From Anaerolineae bacterium (GTDB lineage: Bacteria > Chloroflexota > Anaerolineae > Aggregatilineales > Phototrophicaceae), in assembly GCA_022826865.1 (NCBI GenBank), contig JAJDUC010000087.1, positions 1 through 42,715 of the forward strand: a stretch of 42,715 nucleotides of DNA. Reading direction: 5' to 3'. Below are positions 7,560 to 16,575 of this stretch, piece after piece; the stretch's first letter is position 1, and every line of letters starts with the position of its first letter. The position numbers and the translations under genes are program-made. The notes under the pieces are model-generated. The model did no database searches, was not told the origin of the DNA, and saw nothing but the letters and a program-made list of their open reading frames with translations.

Positions 7560-8627
7560 ATGGCATACGACATCCAAGACGCGTCGCTGATAAATCATTA
7601 TTCATTGGAAACCTTGCGCGCCTTCACGGCCGATTTCATGCGCGGGCTGGGCGCGACCGCCGCTGAAGCCGAGATCATCAGCGATGGCTTGATGACAGCA
7701 TCGCTATGGTGGCACCCGGGCCAGGGACAAGGCATCGAAAAACTCTTTCGTTATCATCGCCGGGTCAAGAATGGCGGCATCCTTCCGGACGCCCCCATGC
7801 GCTTCTTGACGGACGGTCCCGCTTATGCCCTGCTCGATGCCGCCAAGGGCTTCGGCTATGTTGCCGCGCAGCGGGCAATGGCCTGCGCTATCGAAAAAGC
7901 CCGGGTCAACGGCATCGCCATGGTCGGCGTGCGCAACAGCAATCACTTCGGCATTGCCGGCTACCACGCCCTCAGCGCGGCCAAAGCCGGCTTAATCGGC
8001 TGGTCGATGACCAACGCGGCCGCGGAAATGGCGCCTTGGGGCTCGGCGCAGGTCGTGCTCGGCACCAACCCCTGGGGCATCGCTATCCCGCGCGGGGAGG
8101 AAAACGCAATCGTACTGGATATGGCGCTGACCATGTCCGGCAAAGGCATGATGCGCTGGTATGCGCGCGAGAAGCGGGAAATGCCCGACAACTGGGCGCT
8201 GACGCGGGACGGCGCAGTCACGACTGATCCGGACGCGGCCATGGACGGCCCGCTTTTGCCCATCGGCGAATATAAAGGGTATGGCTTGAGCCTCTTGACT
8301 GATGTGCTGGCCGGTGTGATGACGGGCGCCCTTTTCGGGCTGGATGTCTTTCAGGATGACAGGAACTTCGATGTCGGCCATATGCTGATCGCCATTGATC
8401 CGGCGGCGCTGATGCCGGCGGCGGATTATCAGCGGCGGCTGGAAGATCTGGTCGCCCAGGTCACAGGCGCGCCCCCAATCGACCCGGCGCGTCCAGTCCT
8501 GCTGCCGGGCGAAGTCGAGTTCCGGCGCATGGCCGAACGGGGTGTGGAGGGCATCCCGGTCTCGCGCGAGACAGTCGACGGCTTGCGCGAACTGGCGGCT
8601 GATATCGCTGTGCCATTTACCTTATGA
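7560..8627 (+). CDS. Ldh2-family (malate/L-lactate/imino-acid) oxidoreductase with altered active site
   Basis: 355 residues, the usual length for the Ldh2 family, which includes delta1-piperideine-2-carboxylate reductase, ureidoglycolate and sulfolactate dehydrogenases. Family blocks seen: NSNHFGIAGYHA (126-137), VLDMALTMSGKG (185-196), and PLLPIGEYKGYGLSLL (231-246). The N-terminal catalytic block, normally S-H-G-V-x-R-x-P-x-Y, reads G56-Q57-G58-I-E-K61-L-F-R-Y65 here, so the catalytic His is Gln and the substrate-carboxylate Arg is Lys. It may use a different substrate or have lost its original chemistry. It lies nine bases after the SDR and 28 before an aspartoacylase-like gene. Confidence 0.88.
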   Translation: MAYDIQDASLINHYSLETLRAFTADFMRGLGATAAEAEIISDGLMTASLWWHPGQGQGIEKLFRYHRRVKNGGILPDAPMRFLTDGPAYALLDAAKGFGYVAAQRAMACAIEKARVNGIAMVGVRNSNHFGIAGYHALSAAKAGLIGWSMTNAAAEMAPWGSAQVVLGTNPWGIAIPRGEENAIVLDMALTMSGKGMMRWYAREKREMPDNWALTRDGAVTTDPDAAMDGPLLPIGEYKGYGLSLLTDVLAGVMTGALFGLDVFQDDRNFDVGHMLIAIDPAALMPAADYQRRLEDLVAQVTGAPPIDPARPVLLPGEVEFRRMAERGVEGIPVSRETVDGLRELAADIAVPFTL

Positions 8628-8655
8628 TCGACCGAAGCAAATCTGAGGCGCTAAT

Positions 8656-9657
8656 ATGACAGGGGCAATCACGATCGGAACAGTCAAAGCCGTTCCCGGT
8701 GAAATTGCGCGGGGGGGCATCCCGATTATCGGCGACATGCGCGGGCGCTCGCGGGAGATTCCGATCATCGTCTACAACGGCGTAAAGGATGGGCCAATCC
8801 TTTGGTTAAACGGCGCGACCCACGGCGACGAACCCGAAGGGCCCTTCTCCATTTTCAAGATGCTGGAACAGATTGATGTTAAAGCATTAAGCGGCGCCGT
8901 TGTCGCCGTGCCCGTGATGAATGTGGGCGCCTTCAGCGCCGGCGCCCGCGGCGACCCGCTCGATAGTTTTTCTTATGACATGAATCGGCTTTATCCCGGC
9001 CGCCCGGACGGTTACCCGACCGAACGCATCGCCCATGCGCATTGGCTGGCGATGAAAGACAACTGCGACCTTCAGATCGCGATTCACTCCGGCGGCGAAC
9101 ATTCTTATCTGGCGCATATGATCTTCGCATCCGACAATCCGCCGAGCCTGGAATTGGCGGCGGCGATGGGAAAGGGCTGGAGCCTGGTCTTCCGCAGCGG
9201 GACCGGCGGCGGCAATCCCAGTTCACAGATGGGCGCCCTGGGCAAAGCCGGCGTCACGGTCGAACTGGGCGGCAACTGCCGCACCCTGACCGGCGATTTC
9301 CATGATATCGCCGACGATCTCGCCGCTGGTTATCTCAATGTCATGCGCCACTACCGGATGATCTCGGGCGCCGCTCAATATGAAGGGGAATGGCGCATGG
9401 GTTATCAGATTCCCCTGCTGGCGCCGGCCACGGGCATGTACGTCGGCGTTGCCGACCTGCCCTTTGAAACGGAATTGGAAGCGGGAACGTTGATCGGCGA
9501 AATCTACGATCTCTACGGCGATGTGATTGGCGAAGTGCGCGCGCCTCAAAATGGCGTCGTATTCGGCATGCGCGCCCGGCCCTCGGTCATTGAAGGGCAC
9601 TGGTGCTGCTTCTTCGGCGTGGTGGAGGAGACGGTTTCGAATCTGATCCCGCGTTAG
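8656..9657 (+). CDS. Succinylglutamate desuccinylase/aspartoacylase-family zinc deacylase (copy 1)
   Basis: 333 residues of the M14-like AstE/AspA family, which hydrolyses N-acyl amino acids. The metal site is intact: H56-G-D-E59 (NGATHGDEPEG) and H144 (IAIHSGG). The substrate Arg is at 111 (DMNRLYPG) and the catalytic Glu at E203 (VTVELGG). The C-terminal beta domain (from about residue 240) carries the biotinyl-like turn DLYGDVIGEVRAPQNGVVFG common in this family. It is cytoplasmic. It lies between the Ldh2-like gene and an S9 peptidase in one operon. Two relatives follow at 11809 and 12919; only this copy and the next keep the zinc ligands. The removed acyl group is unknown. Confidence 0.92.
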   Translation: MTGAITIGTVKAVPGEIARGGIPIIGDMRGRSREIPIIVYNGVKDGPILWLNGATHGDEPEGPFSIFKMLEQIDVKALSGAVVAVPVMNVGAFSAGARGDPLDSFSYDMNRLYPGRPDGYPTERIAHAHWLAMKDNCDLQIAIHSGGEHSYLAHMIFASDNPPSLELAAAMGKGWSLVFRSGTGGGNPSSQMGALGKAGVTVELGGNCRTLTGDFHDIADDLAAGYLNVMRHYRMISGAAQYEGEWRMGYQIPLLAPATGMYVGVADLPFETELEAGTLIGEIYDLYGDVIGEVRAPQNGVVFGMRARPSVIEGHWCCFFGVVEETVSNLIPR

Positions 9658-9684
9658 AGAGCGAGATTCTTGAGGACGGAAACT

Positions 9685-11706
9685 ATGGACGAAAAGCAAC
9701 GCATTTCTGCCGACCGCCGCCGCGGGCTCATCCCCGAAGATCTGATGAAATTCAGCTGGCTGTCCGAAATCGCCATCGCCCCGGACGCCTCGCAAATCGC
9801 CTACACCGTTCGCCGCCCCCACGCTCCCTCCAACGGCTACATCTCTCATCTTTATCTTTACGATCTGCGCAGCGACAGCGCCAGCCGCTTGACGGATGGC
9901 GAATGCCAAGTTTCCTCCATCGCCTGGAGCCGTGACAGCAGCCGCCTCGCCTATGCGCGCAGCGACGCGGAAGGCGATTCGCTGCGCGTGATCGAAGTCG
10001 AGGACGATTTCGAGGCGATCTATTCGACCGACGGCATGCCCATGTCCGGCCTCGATTGGTCGGCCGATGGCTCGAAGCTGGCCGGTGTGCGCTGGACGCC
10101 CATGCGCTCGGCCGATGACCGCGGGCCCGCGCCCGGCATCCCCAAACCCAGCATCAAAGTCGTGCGCCGCCTGCGCTACAAGCAAGACGGCGTCGGCTGG
10201 GTGCACGACCGATTCAAGCAGATCTGGGTGCTCGAGTTGGAAACCGGCGACTTCGCCCAGGTCACCCACAGCGAATGCGACTATTCCGAGCCGAAATGGA
10301 GCAACAGCGGCGCGCGGATTGCCTTCGTCGGCATGGCGCGCGAACAGAATATCCCTCTCGGTTATGGCCAAATCTTCACCTGCGATTTTCCGGACGGCGA
10401 ACCGCGGCTTCTCATCCCGGAATGGCAGGGCACGGCCTTCAGCCCGGTCTGGGGCGTCGATGACAAATATATCGCCTTCGCCGGGCATAATCTCGCGCCG
10501 CCGGTCAACCGCCGCAACTTCTGGCAGCCGCACCTGGCCGATGTAGAGGCGGGCAAAGCCTGGAAGCTCGGCGCGGATATCGATGAAGAAGTCGGCAACT
10601 ATTCGGTCGCGGATCAGCGCGTCAGTTTGTCGAACGTCACCATGAAGTGGGCGCCCGGCGACGAGTGGATTTATTTTCTGCTCACCGAGCAGGGCGCGGC
10701 CAATCTCTTCCGAATTAACACGGACGGCGAATACGAGCGCCTTGTCAGCGGCGAAACCATCACTTTCGAATATGCCCCGGCAGTCGGCGGCGTCGCCGCC
10801 TTTGGGCAATCGAACCCGGCCAACCCGGGCGACCTGTATATCTGGCGGAACGGCGAGACGCGCAAGCTGAGCAATCTCAATCCCTGGCTGCGCGACCACA
10901 AGCTGTCGCCGCCGGAGAGCTACTGGTACGACGGCGTCGACGGCGCCAAAGTGCACGCCTGGCTGATTAAGCCGCTGAACTTTGAAGAAGGCAAAGCTTA
11001 CCCGCATGTGCAATATGTGCACTGCTCCATGTTCGGTTGGGATTTCAATCACGAGTTCCAAATTTACGCCAACGCCGGCTATACGGTCGCCTATTTCAAC
11101 CAACGCGGCACCACCGCCGGCTACGGCCAAGCCTGGACGAAAGCCAGCGAGGGCGACCAGGGGGGCGCCGAATTTGACGAAATCATGCTCGGCGTCGACG
11201 AGCTTGTGTCGCGGCCCTACATTGACGGGTCGCGCATGGGTGTCACGGGCGGCAGTTGCGGCGGCTTCATGACCAACTGGGTCGTCGGCCACAGCGACCG
11301 CTTCGCCGCGGCGGTGACGCAGCGTTCCATCGTCAATCAGATCAGCTTCTTCGGCACCTCCGACATTGGGCCAGAATGCACCGGCGGCGAAACCCGCACC
11401 GACCCCTGGCGGGATCTACAGAGCAGTTGGGCGCAATCGCCTGTCGCATATATCGAAAACATCAATACGCCGCTGCTTATCATCCACAGCGATGAAGATC
11501 ATCGCTGCGCGCTAGAGCAAGCGGAGCAGATGTTTGCGGCGCTGCGCTGGCGCGGCAAACCGGTTGAGCTGGTCATCTTCGAAGGCGAAGATCACGGCCT
11601 GTCCCGTGGCGGACGCCCCGGCAACCGCATTGAACGGATTCACCGCATCCTCGGCTGGTTCAAGAAGCACCTGGGCACGCATGTGCTTGAGCTGGAAACC
11701 GCCTGA
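9685..11706 (+). CDS. S9 family prolyl-oligopeptidase-like serine peptidase
   Basis: About 673 residues. TTG 9670 is an in-frame alternative start, but ATG 9685 has GAGGACGGA ahead of it. The N-terminal two thirds form a beta-propeller (TolB/WD-like repeats, for example IAWSRDSSRLAYARS and LDWSADGSKLAGVRW). The C-terminal alpha/beta-hydrolase domain carries Ser524 (GGSCGG), Asp603 (IHSDEDH) and His637 (GEDHGLSRGG). This matches acylaminoacyl-peptidase/S9C proteins, which remove N-acylated residues or cut small peptides in the cytoplasm. No signal peptide. Set among N-acyl amino-acid deacylases, a role on blocked peptides is reasonable. Confidence 0.93.
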   Translation: MDEKQRISADRRRGLIPEDLMKFSWLSEIAIAPDASQIAYTVRRPHAPSNGYISHLYLYDLRSDSASRLTDGECQVSSIAWSRDSSRLAYARSDAEGDSLRVIEVEDDFEAIYSTDGMPMSGLDWSADGSKLAGVRWTPMRSADDRGPAPGIPKPSIKVVRRLRYKQDGVGWVHDRFKQIWVLELETGDFAQVTHSECDYSEPKWSNSGARIAFVGMAREQNIPLGYGQIFTCDFPDGEPRLLIPEWQGTAFSPVWGVDDKYIAFAGHNLAPPVNRRNFWQPHLADVEAGKAWKLGADIDEEVGNYSVADQRVSLSNVTMKWAPGDEWIYFLLTEQGAANLFRINTDGEYERLVSGETITFEYAPAVGGVAAFGQSNPANPGDLYIWRNGETRKLSNLNPWLRDHKLSPPESYWYDGVDGAKVHAWLIKPLNFEEGKAYPHVQYVHCSMFGWDFNHEFQIYANAGYTVAYFNQRGTTAGYGQAWTKASEGDQGGAEFDEIMLGVDELVSRPYIDGSRMGVTGGSCGGFMTNWVVGHSDRFAAAVTQRSIVNQISFFGTSDIGPECTGGETRTDPWRDLQSSWAQSPVAYIENINTPLLIIHSDEDHRCALEQAEQMFAALRWRGKPVELVIFEGEDHGLSRGGRPGNRIERIHRILGWFKKHLGTHVLELETA

Positions 11707-11732
11707 CGGCGACAAGCGTCTGAAACCTGAAC

Positions 11733-11786
11733 GGGCGACTTATTGAGTCGCCCGCAACATTGTCAGAAGCGTAGGGGCGACCGCCC
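11733..11786. repeat. Dispersed palindromes (two adjoining units)
   Basis: GGGCGACT (11733-11740) pairs with AGTCGCCC (11746-11753) around TATTG. A shorter unit, GTAGGGGCGACCGCCCG, follows at 11771-11787. They fill the gap between the S9 peptidase and the second aspartoacylase-like gene, and could alter transcript stability or termination inside the operon. Confidence 0.75.
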
Positions 11787-11808
11787 GAACAACAGAAGGA
11801 GAAACTTG

Positions 11809-12846
11809 ATGTTACAAGTAGGCAACTTAAAAGCCAAACCGGGGGAGAAGACCTTCGGCTATCTGGAGACGGCGGCTTCGCGCTCAGGGATGCGGCTGGA
11901 TATTCCGGTCCATCTCATCGCTGGCGCCGAAAGCGGGCCGACTTTGATGCTGCAAGGCGCGATCCACGGCGCGGAAATCATCGGCTCCATCGCGATCCTG
12001 GACTTTGTGGCGAAAGCCGACCCGGCCGCCATCCGCGGCAATGTGATCGCGGCGCCGGTGGTCAACCGCGCCGGCTTCGAGCTGGGCGAGCGCGGCTCCC
12101 GTGTAGACGAAAAAGACATCAGCCGCCTTTTTCCCGGCAACAAGAATGGCAGCGTCTCCGACCAGACGGCATATATCTATTTCAAGGAAGCCATCAGCCA
12201 AGCCGATGTCTTGATTGATTTTCACGCCGGCGCGCGCACCGCGTATGAACGCTACGTCCTCTTCACGGTCGAGAATGACCCGAACAACCTCAGCCTCATG
12301 GAAAAACGGCGCCGCAAGCTGGTGGTTGCCTTCGGGCTCGATCAAGCCGCATTCTTCCCGCCGGGCACCTTCGGCAGCGGCGCGTCCAAAGTCGCGATCG
12401 AGGAGGCGGACACCCTGCAAATCACGCTCGAATTCGGCGGCGGCACCGGCTGGCACAAAAACGGCGAGGACAACGTTCGCGACGCCAACCGCGGCATTTG
12501 GAATATCATGAAAGCAATGGGCATGATCGACGGCGAGTTGGAAGCCGACGGCCCGCTCTGCACCGTATACAACGCCGGCGTCGTCATCTGGAAGCCGGAT
12601 GTCGACGGGCTCTTCATCCGCGATGCCAAGTTCAAGGACGCGCTCAAAACGGGCGATATTTACGGCCGTCTGGTCGATCCTTATACCGGCGAGCTGCTGG
12701 CGGAGATGCCGACGCCAGCCGACGGCATCGTCATCCCCAGCGGCCAGGAGTGGCCCACGGTTGGCGCTACCTCCATCGGCATCCTGGGCACAATCGACCG
12801 CGTCGAAGACCGCCGCACGCTGGACCTGTCGGTCAGCTTTGATTAA
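11809..12846 (+). CDS. Succinylglutamate desuccinylase/aspartoacylase-family zinc deacylase (copy 2)
   Basis: 345 residues from ATG 11809, preceded by AAGGAG; an open reading from 11743 only runs through repeat sequence. The zinc ligands are intact: H53-G-A-E56 (GAIHGAE) and H139 (LIDFHAG). Substrate Arg106 lies in DISRLFPG and the catalytic Glu is E208 (ITLEFGGG). The C-terminal part (about 240-345) is the beta domain with DPYTGELLAEMPTPADGIV. Similar in length to the gene 72 bases downstream, which has lost these ligands, so this copy is the likely active partner. Probably a cytoplasmic N-acyl amino-acid or ester deacylase. Confidence 0.92.
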   Translation: MLQVGNLKAKPGEKTFGYLETAASRSGMRLDIPVHLIAGAESGPTLMLQGAIHGAEIIGSIAILDFVAKADPAAIRGNVIAAPVVNRAGFELGERGSRVDEKDISRLFPGNKNGSVSDQTAYIYFKEAISQADVLIDFHAGARTAYERYVLFTVENDPNNLSLMEKRRRKLVVAFGLDQAAFFPPGTFGSGASKVAIEEADTLQITLEFGGGTGWHKNGEDNVRDANRGIWNIMKAMGMIDGELEADGPLCTVYNAGVVIWKPDVDGLFIRDAKFKDALKTGDIYGRLVDPYTGELLAEMPTPADGIVIPSGQEWPTVGATSIGILGTIDRVEDRRTLDLSVSFD

Positions 12847-12918
12847 GTCGCCATGCCCGCTCCCGCCCATCGCGATGGGCCGGGGCCGGGGTAGGAACAT
12901 AAAGGAGAAAAGCAAAAC

Positions 12919-13902
12919 ATGAAACTGGGCAACATACAGGCGGCAAGCGGCACAAAAGCCTACGGCTTATTCCAGGTCGGCGAGACCCATGGCCGCTTCC
13001 CCGTCCACATTCCGCTGCACATCGTCAACGGCGCCGCCGATGGCCCGACGCTCGTCGTCCAGGCCGGGGCCAACGGGCTCGAGATCGAACCTTCGCTGAT
13101 CCTTCCGCATGTCGTCAAGGAACTTGATCCGGGGGCGATCAGCGGCGCTGTAATCGTAGCGCCTCTGATGAATACATCCGGCTTCGAATTTGCGCAGATG
13201 AACAGCGTCTTTGATGACAAGCACCTGAACAAAGTCGGGCGCGGCAACGCCATGGGCAGCGTCAGCGAACAGCTCGTCGGCGCTTACTATGAAGCGGCAA
13301 TCTCCAAGGCCGATGCCCTGCTCGACATCCGCACCGGCTCGCAATGGAGCTACCATCATTACGCCTCCGTCTACGATGACGGCGACTTTGACAAGTCGAA
13401 AGCGCTCGCCGCAGCGCTTGGTTTGCCGCATGTCCTGCTGGGCAAGGCGCCCGACCAATCGATGGCGCATGAAGCGGCCAAGGACGGCATCGCCACTGTC
13501 GTCGCTTATATCGGCGGCGGGCCAGGCCTGCGCGATTACCGCGACCGCGATCTGGGCCGGATGCGGAATGCTGTGCTCAACGCCATGCGGGAATTGGGAA
13601 TGATCGAGGGCGCGCTGTCGTCGGATGTGGACAAGACTGTTGTGATCCGGAAACACACGGTAATCAGAACCACCGGCGCGCGCGGCTTCACCTTTATGGA
13701 CAAGAGCCTGCGCGGCGAATCCGTGAAAGCGGGCGACAAGCTGGGCTACGTGCGGCATCCTTTCTCCGGCGAATTGCTGGAAGAAATCCGCGCTCCCCGC
13801 GACGGCGTCGTGGTGGATGGCGGCGCGTCTTGGCCGGTGCCGCTTGAGGATGTCGTGCTTGCGATCCTCGGCGACGCGGTGGAAGAGATCGCCATCAGCT
13901 AA
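12919..13902 (+). CDS. Aspartoacylase/AstE-like protein without zinc ligands (copy 3)
   Basis: 327 residues with an AAAGGAGAAAAGC ribosome site. It aligns along its whole length with the gene just upstream (same opening, same C-terminal beta domain: HPFSGELLEEIRAPRDGVVV), but the active site is gone. HGAE is N52-G-L-E55 (QAGANGLEIE), the second zinc His is Arg138 (LLDIRTG), the substrate Arg is Lys (HLNKVGRG), and the catalytic Glu region reads VVAYIGGG (Tyr197). No stop or frameshift interrupts it, so it seems maintained as a protein. Possible roles are a heteromer partner for copy 2, a binding protein, or a different reaction. A hydrolase call by homology alone would be misleading. Confidence 0.88.
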   Translation: MKLGNIQAASGTKAYGLFQVGETHGRFPVHIPLHIVNGAADGPTLVVQAGANGLEIEPSLILPHVVKELDPGAISGAVIVAPLMNTSGFEFAQMNSVFDDKHLNKVGRGNAMGSVSEQLVGAYYEAAISKADALLDIRTGSQWSYHHYASVYDDGDFDKSKALAAALGLPHVLLGKAPDQSMAHEAAKDGIATVVAYIGGGPGLRDYRDRDLGRMRNAVLNAMRELGMIEGALSSDVDKTVVIRKHTVIRTTGARGFTFMDKSLRGESVKAGDKLGYVRHPFSGELLEEIRAPRDGVVVDGGASWPVPLEDVVLAILGDAVEEIAIS

Positions 13903-14014
13903 TGTCCCGCAGAAACGACGCCGGCAGCGGCGAGCTCAAATACCGCCAAAGTCAGTCTCGGACGCTGGCTGCCCGCGGTGGAATGTCGCTTGAATCGGCG
14001 GGCCGAGTCGCTTC

Positions 14015-15235
14015 ATGATCCTCGCCTTGATTAACCGCAGCAGCTTCCGCATCAGCGTCTATCGCTGGTATTGGGCGGGCAACGTGCTGGTGCACATCAC
14101 CTATCTGCTGCAGGCGGTGGCATTGGGCTGGCACATGCTTGAAGTAACCGGCTCGCCTTTCCAGGTGGGATTGGTGGCCTTCATGTATGGCATGCCGCTG
14201 CTGGTGGTTTCGCCCTTCGCCGGCGCTCTGGCCGATCGCGTGAAGCGGCAATGGCTGGTGGGCGCGTCCTTGACCGTTGCCGTGCTCGCATCCAGCCTGC
14301 TGGCGCTAACGGCGGCCGCTGGCGGCGCGAGCGCGCCGCAAATCCTGGCGACATCTTTCACGCTGGGCGCGACTTTCTGCTTCTACGCGCCGGCGCGCCT
14401 GGCGATTTTGCCCAATCTCTTGCCCGAGGACATGGTTTTCAACGGCGCGACCTTGAGTTATTCCGGCACGCGCTTGATGGGCTTTTTTGGGCCGGTGCTG
14501 GCCGGCCTTCTGTTAGATCTCACCGATGTCGCCACCACGCTAACCGTGCAAGCGCTGCTCTTCGCCATTGGCGCCGGCATCTACCTCCGGGCGACCTATA
14601 CCTTGCCGCAGCCGAAACGCAAGAATCGAGCGAGCGGGAATTTCCTGACGGCCTACATGGAAGTGATCAAGTGGCTGCGGCGCGAACGCGCGCTATTCGC
14701 CCTGACTGTGCTCGCCCTGGTTTTTGTGCCCTTCGGCATGCCCTATCAGAAGCTGATGCCGATCTTTGTCGACCAGGTCCTGGGCGAAGGACCGGCGCTG
14801 CTAGGTTTGTTGGTGGGCAGCGCGAGCCTCGGTTCGGCGTTCTCGGGTTTCGCCGTCGCCCTCATTGGCGATGTCTATCCCAAAGGCCTGGCCGTCCTGG
14901 TCTTCTCGGCCCTCTTTGGTGTCGCCATGGTCATCTTTTCGCTCATGCGCGATCCATTGATCGCCTGGGCGGTCATCTTCATCGTCGGCGTCTTTTCCGG
15001 CATCTTCCTGACGCTGATCAACGCCCTGCTGCTGACGACGATCCCGGATGACATGCGCGGGCGCATGATGAGCGTTTGGGGCATGGTCTGGGGCTTGATC
15101 CCGGTGACGACACTGGTCGCCGGCTCTCTGGCCGAGCTTCATGGCATCGCGATCGTGCTGGCCGCGGCCGGTTGCTGCGTAACGCTCATGTGCCTTTGGA
15201 TGCTGGCGACGCGCTCGCCCCTGCTGGATTTATGA
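14015..15235 (+). CDS. MFS transporter (DHA3/MFS_3-like)
   Basis: 406 residues with the layout of the DHA3 drug/siderophore-exporter branch: the opening FRISVYRWYWAGNVLVHITY, motif A at GALADRVKRQ between helices 2 and 3, a second-half repeat LIGDVYPKG, and the loop TTIPDDMRGRMMSVWG typical of MFS_3. About 12 membrane segments. No clear ribosome site precedes the ATG. It sits 112 bases after the metal-less aspartoacylase-like gene on the same strand, and is followed by a repeat-bearing 296-base gap. It may export a product or analogue of the pathway; the substrate is unknown. Confidence 0.88.
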   Translation: MILALINRSSFRISVYRWYWAGNVLVHITYLLQAVALGWHMLEVTGSPFQVGLVAFMYGMPLLVVSPFAGALADRVKRQWLVGASLTVAVLASSLLALTAAAGGASAPQILATSFTLGATFCFYAPARLAILPNLLPEDMVFNGATLSYSGTRLMGFFGPVLAGLLLDLTDVATTLTVQALLFAIGAGIYLRATYTLPQPKRKNRASGNFLTAYMEVIKWLRRERALFALTVLALVFVPFGMPYQKLMPIFVDQVLGEGPALLGLLVGSASLGSAFSGFAVALIGDVYPKGLAVLVFSALFGVAMVIFSLMRDPLIAWAVIFIVGVFSGIFLTLINALLLTTIPDDMRGRMMSVWGMVWGLIPVTTLVAGSLAELHGIAIVLAAAGCCVTLMCLWMLATRSPLLDL

Positions 15236-15531
15236 GAACGGGCGCCTATAAATATGCATCGGGAAGCTGAGCCGAAAACTGACCGTATCGATGAATGCGG
15301 GCGGCCTGAGGGGCTACCCAGACAATATGTGAACTTGGCAATTCCAAGTAAGTCGTGCAAAAGGAATAACGATTCTCATATCTCGAAATCTGTAGGGGCG
15401 ATCCTTGGATCGCCCGTAGCATCGCCATTTTGCATTCGGGCGACTGGCGGTCAGTGTCTACGCGACCCAAGAGTCGCCTCTACACTGTCCTTCTTGAATG
15501 TCCGTTGCTTTCCTGGAGTTACCTTATAGTT
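15236..15531. repeat. 296-base gap with a palindrome and a second repeat family
   Basis: Holds CAAGTAAGTCGTGCAAAA (15345-15362, near-copy of 2705-2722), a palindrome GGGCGATCC-TT-GGATCGCCC (15396-15415) inside TGTAGGGG..., and a 22-base element at 15446-15467 ending GTGTCTACGCGACC that recurs with one mismatch at 21953-21974. No gene or terminator was seen. Confidence 0.75.
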
Positions 15532-16563
15532 ATGGTCCTGCTGCTGCATAATCACGAAATACGCGGACTGATGGATCTGTCCGAATACATTGACGCGGTC
15601 GAAGCCGGCTACCGCGAATTCGGCCGAGGCGCCGGCGTCGCCTTCCCGCGCGAGAACCTCTGGATCAAAGGCGACCGACGCGACAGCCGGGGCGGCGGGC
15701 ATGTACCAGCCGGCAGCAAGGCTTCCTTCAAATTCAAAGCGGGATTGCTGCCCGGCTTGGGCGGCGCCGGCGTCAACGCCTACACCGCGGGATTGCCGGG
15801 CGGTTTATCCACCTTTATGTTCCTCTTTGATACGGACAGCGGCGCGCTCGCCGCCATCCTGGAAGTGATGTACCTGAGTTGGCTCAAAACCGCGGCGGTA
15901 TCGGCGCTGGCGACGCGCTACCTGGCGCCGCCGGATAGCGCCGTGCTGGCGCTGTTTGGCACGGGTCGCCACGCCCGCTCGCAGCTTTACGGCCTGACCC
16001 GGGTCGCGGACATTCAGCGGGTCCAGGCCTACAGCCGCAACCCGGACAAGCGGGGGGCCTTCTGCGAAAGGATGTCGGACGAGCTCGGCATTGAGGTCAT
16101 CGCGGTTGCGTCAGCCGCGGCGGCGCTGCGCGATGCCGATATCGTCACGGCGATCACCAGTTCGCCGACGCCCGTATTTCCCGGCGCCGCCCTGCCGGAT
16201 AAGCCGCTGCACATCAATGGCTTGGGCGCTCATTATCCCTGGGTCCGGGAAATTGATACGCAGACTGTCGTCAACAGTCGTGTATTTGTCGATGTCTTGC
16301 GCCAGGGCCTCAAGGAGAATGGCGAGTTGGTTATTCCCATAGAGGAAGGCCGGATCGACGCCTCGCATGTGCTCGGCGATCTCGGCGCCTTGGCGGCGGG
16401 CGCACTGCCCGGCCGTCCCCCCGGAACGCGGTGGACGCTCTTCCTCTCCGGCGGAACTGGAGTGGATGATGTTGCCGTGGCGACGCGCCTCTGCCAGAAG
16501 GCGCGGGAGCGCGGTATCGGCAGTGAATTTGAATTCGGCCAACCTTACGAATTCGAGTTCTAG
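15532..16563 (+). CDS. Ornithine cyclodeaminase/mu-crystallin family protein (copy 1)
   Basis: 343 residues from ATG 15532. The start is set by the tandem copy downstream, which has the same opening (MVL-L--NHEIRGLMDL) and the same length; a longer reading to 15430 only covers repeat sequence. Domains: an N-terminal substrate domain with GSKASFKFKAGLLPG (61-75, Lys69), then a Rossmann domain with LFGTGRHARS (141-150). The usual R-T-x-A carboxylate Arg is Lys (WLKTAAVSALA), and the family Asp in G-A-D-x-P-G-K is His (GLGAHYPWVREI). The NAD(P)-dependent family includes ornithine cyclodeaminase, alanine dehydrogenase and ketimine reductase. Substrate not assignable. Confidence 0.9.
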   Translation: MVLLLHNHEIRGLMDLSEYIDAVEAGYREFGRGAGVAFPRENLWIKGDRRDSRGGGHVPAGSKASFKFKAGLLPGLGGAGVNAYTAGLPGGLSTFMFLFDTDSGALAAILEVMYLSWLKTAAVSALATRYLAPPDSAVLALFGTGRHARSQLYGLTRVADIQRVQAYSRNPDKRGAFCERMSDELGIEVIAVASAAAALRDADIVTAITSSPTPVFPGAALPDKPLHINGLGAHYPWVREIDTQTVVNSRVFVDVLRQGLKENGELVIPIEEGRIDASHVLGDLGALAAGALPGRPPGTRWTLFLSGGTGVDDVAVATRLCQKARERGIGSEFEFGQPYEFEF

Positions 16564-16575
16564 GCGGCGGCGCTC

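Noticed and set aside
9223..11292. Long minus-strand open frame of 689 codons opposite the S9 peptidase
   Set aside because: It lies wholly opposite recognised genes, reads as low-information Ala/Gly/Arg/Asp-rich sequence with no family motif, and is expected from the high-GC codon pattern.
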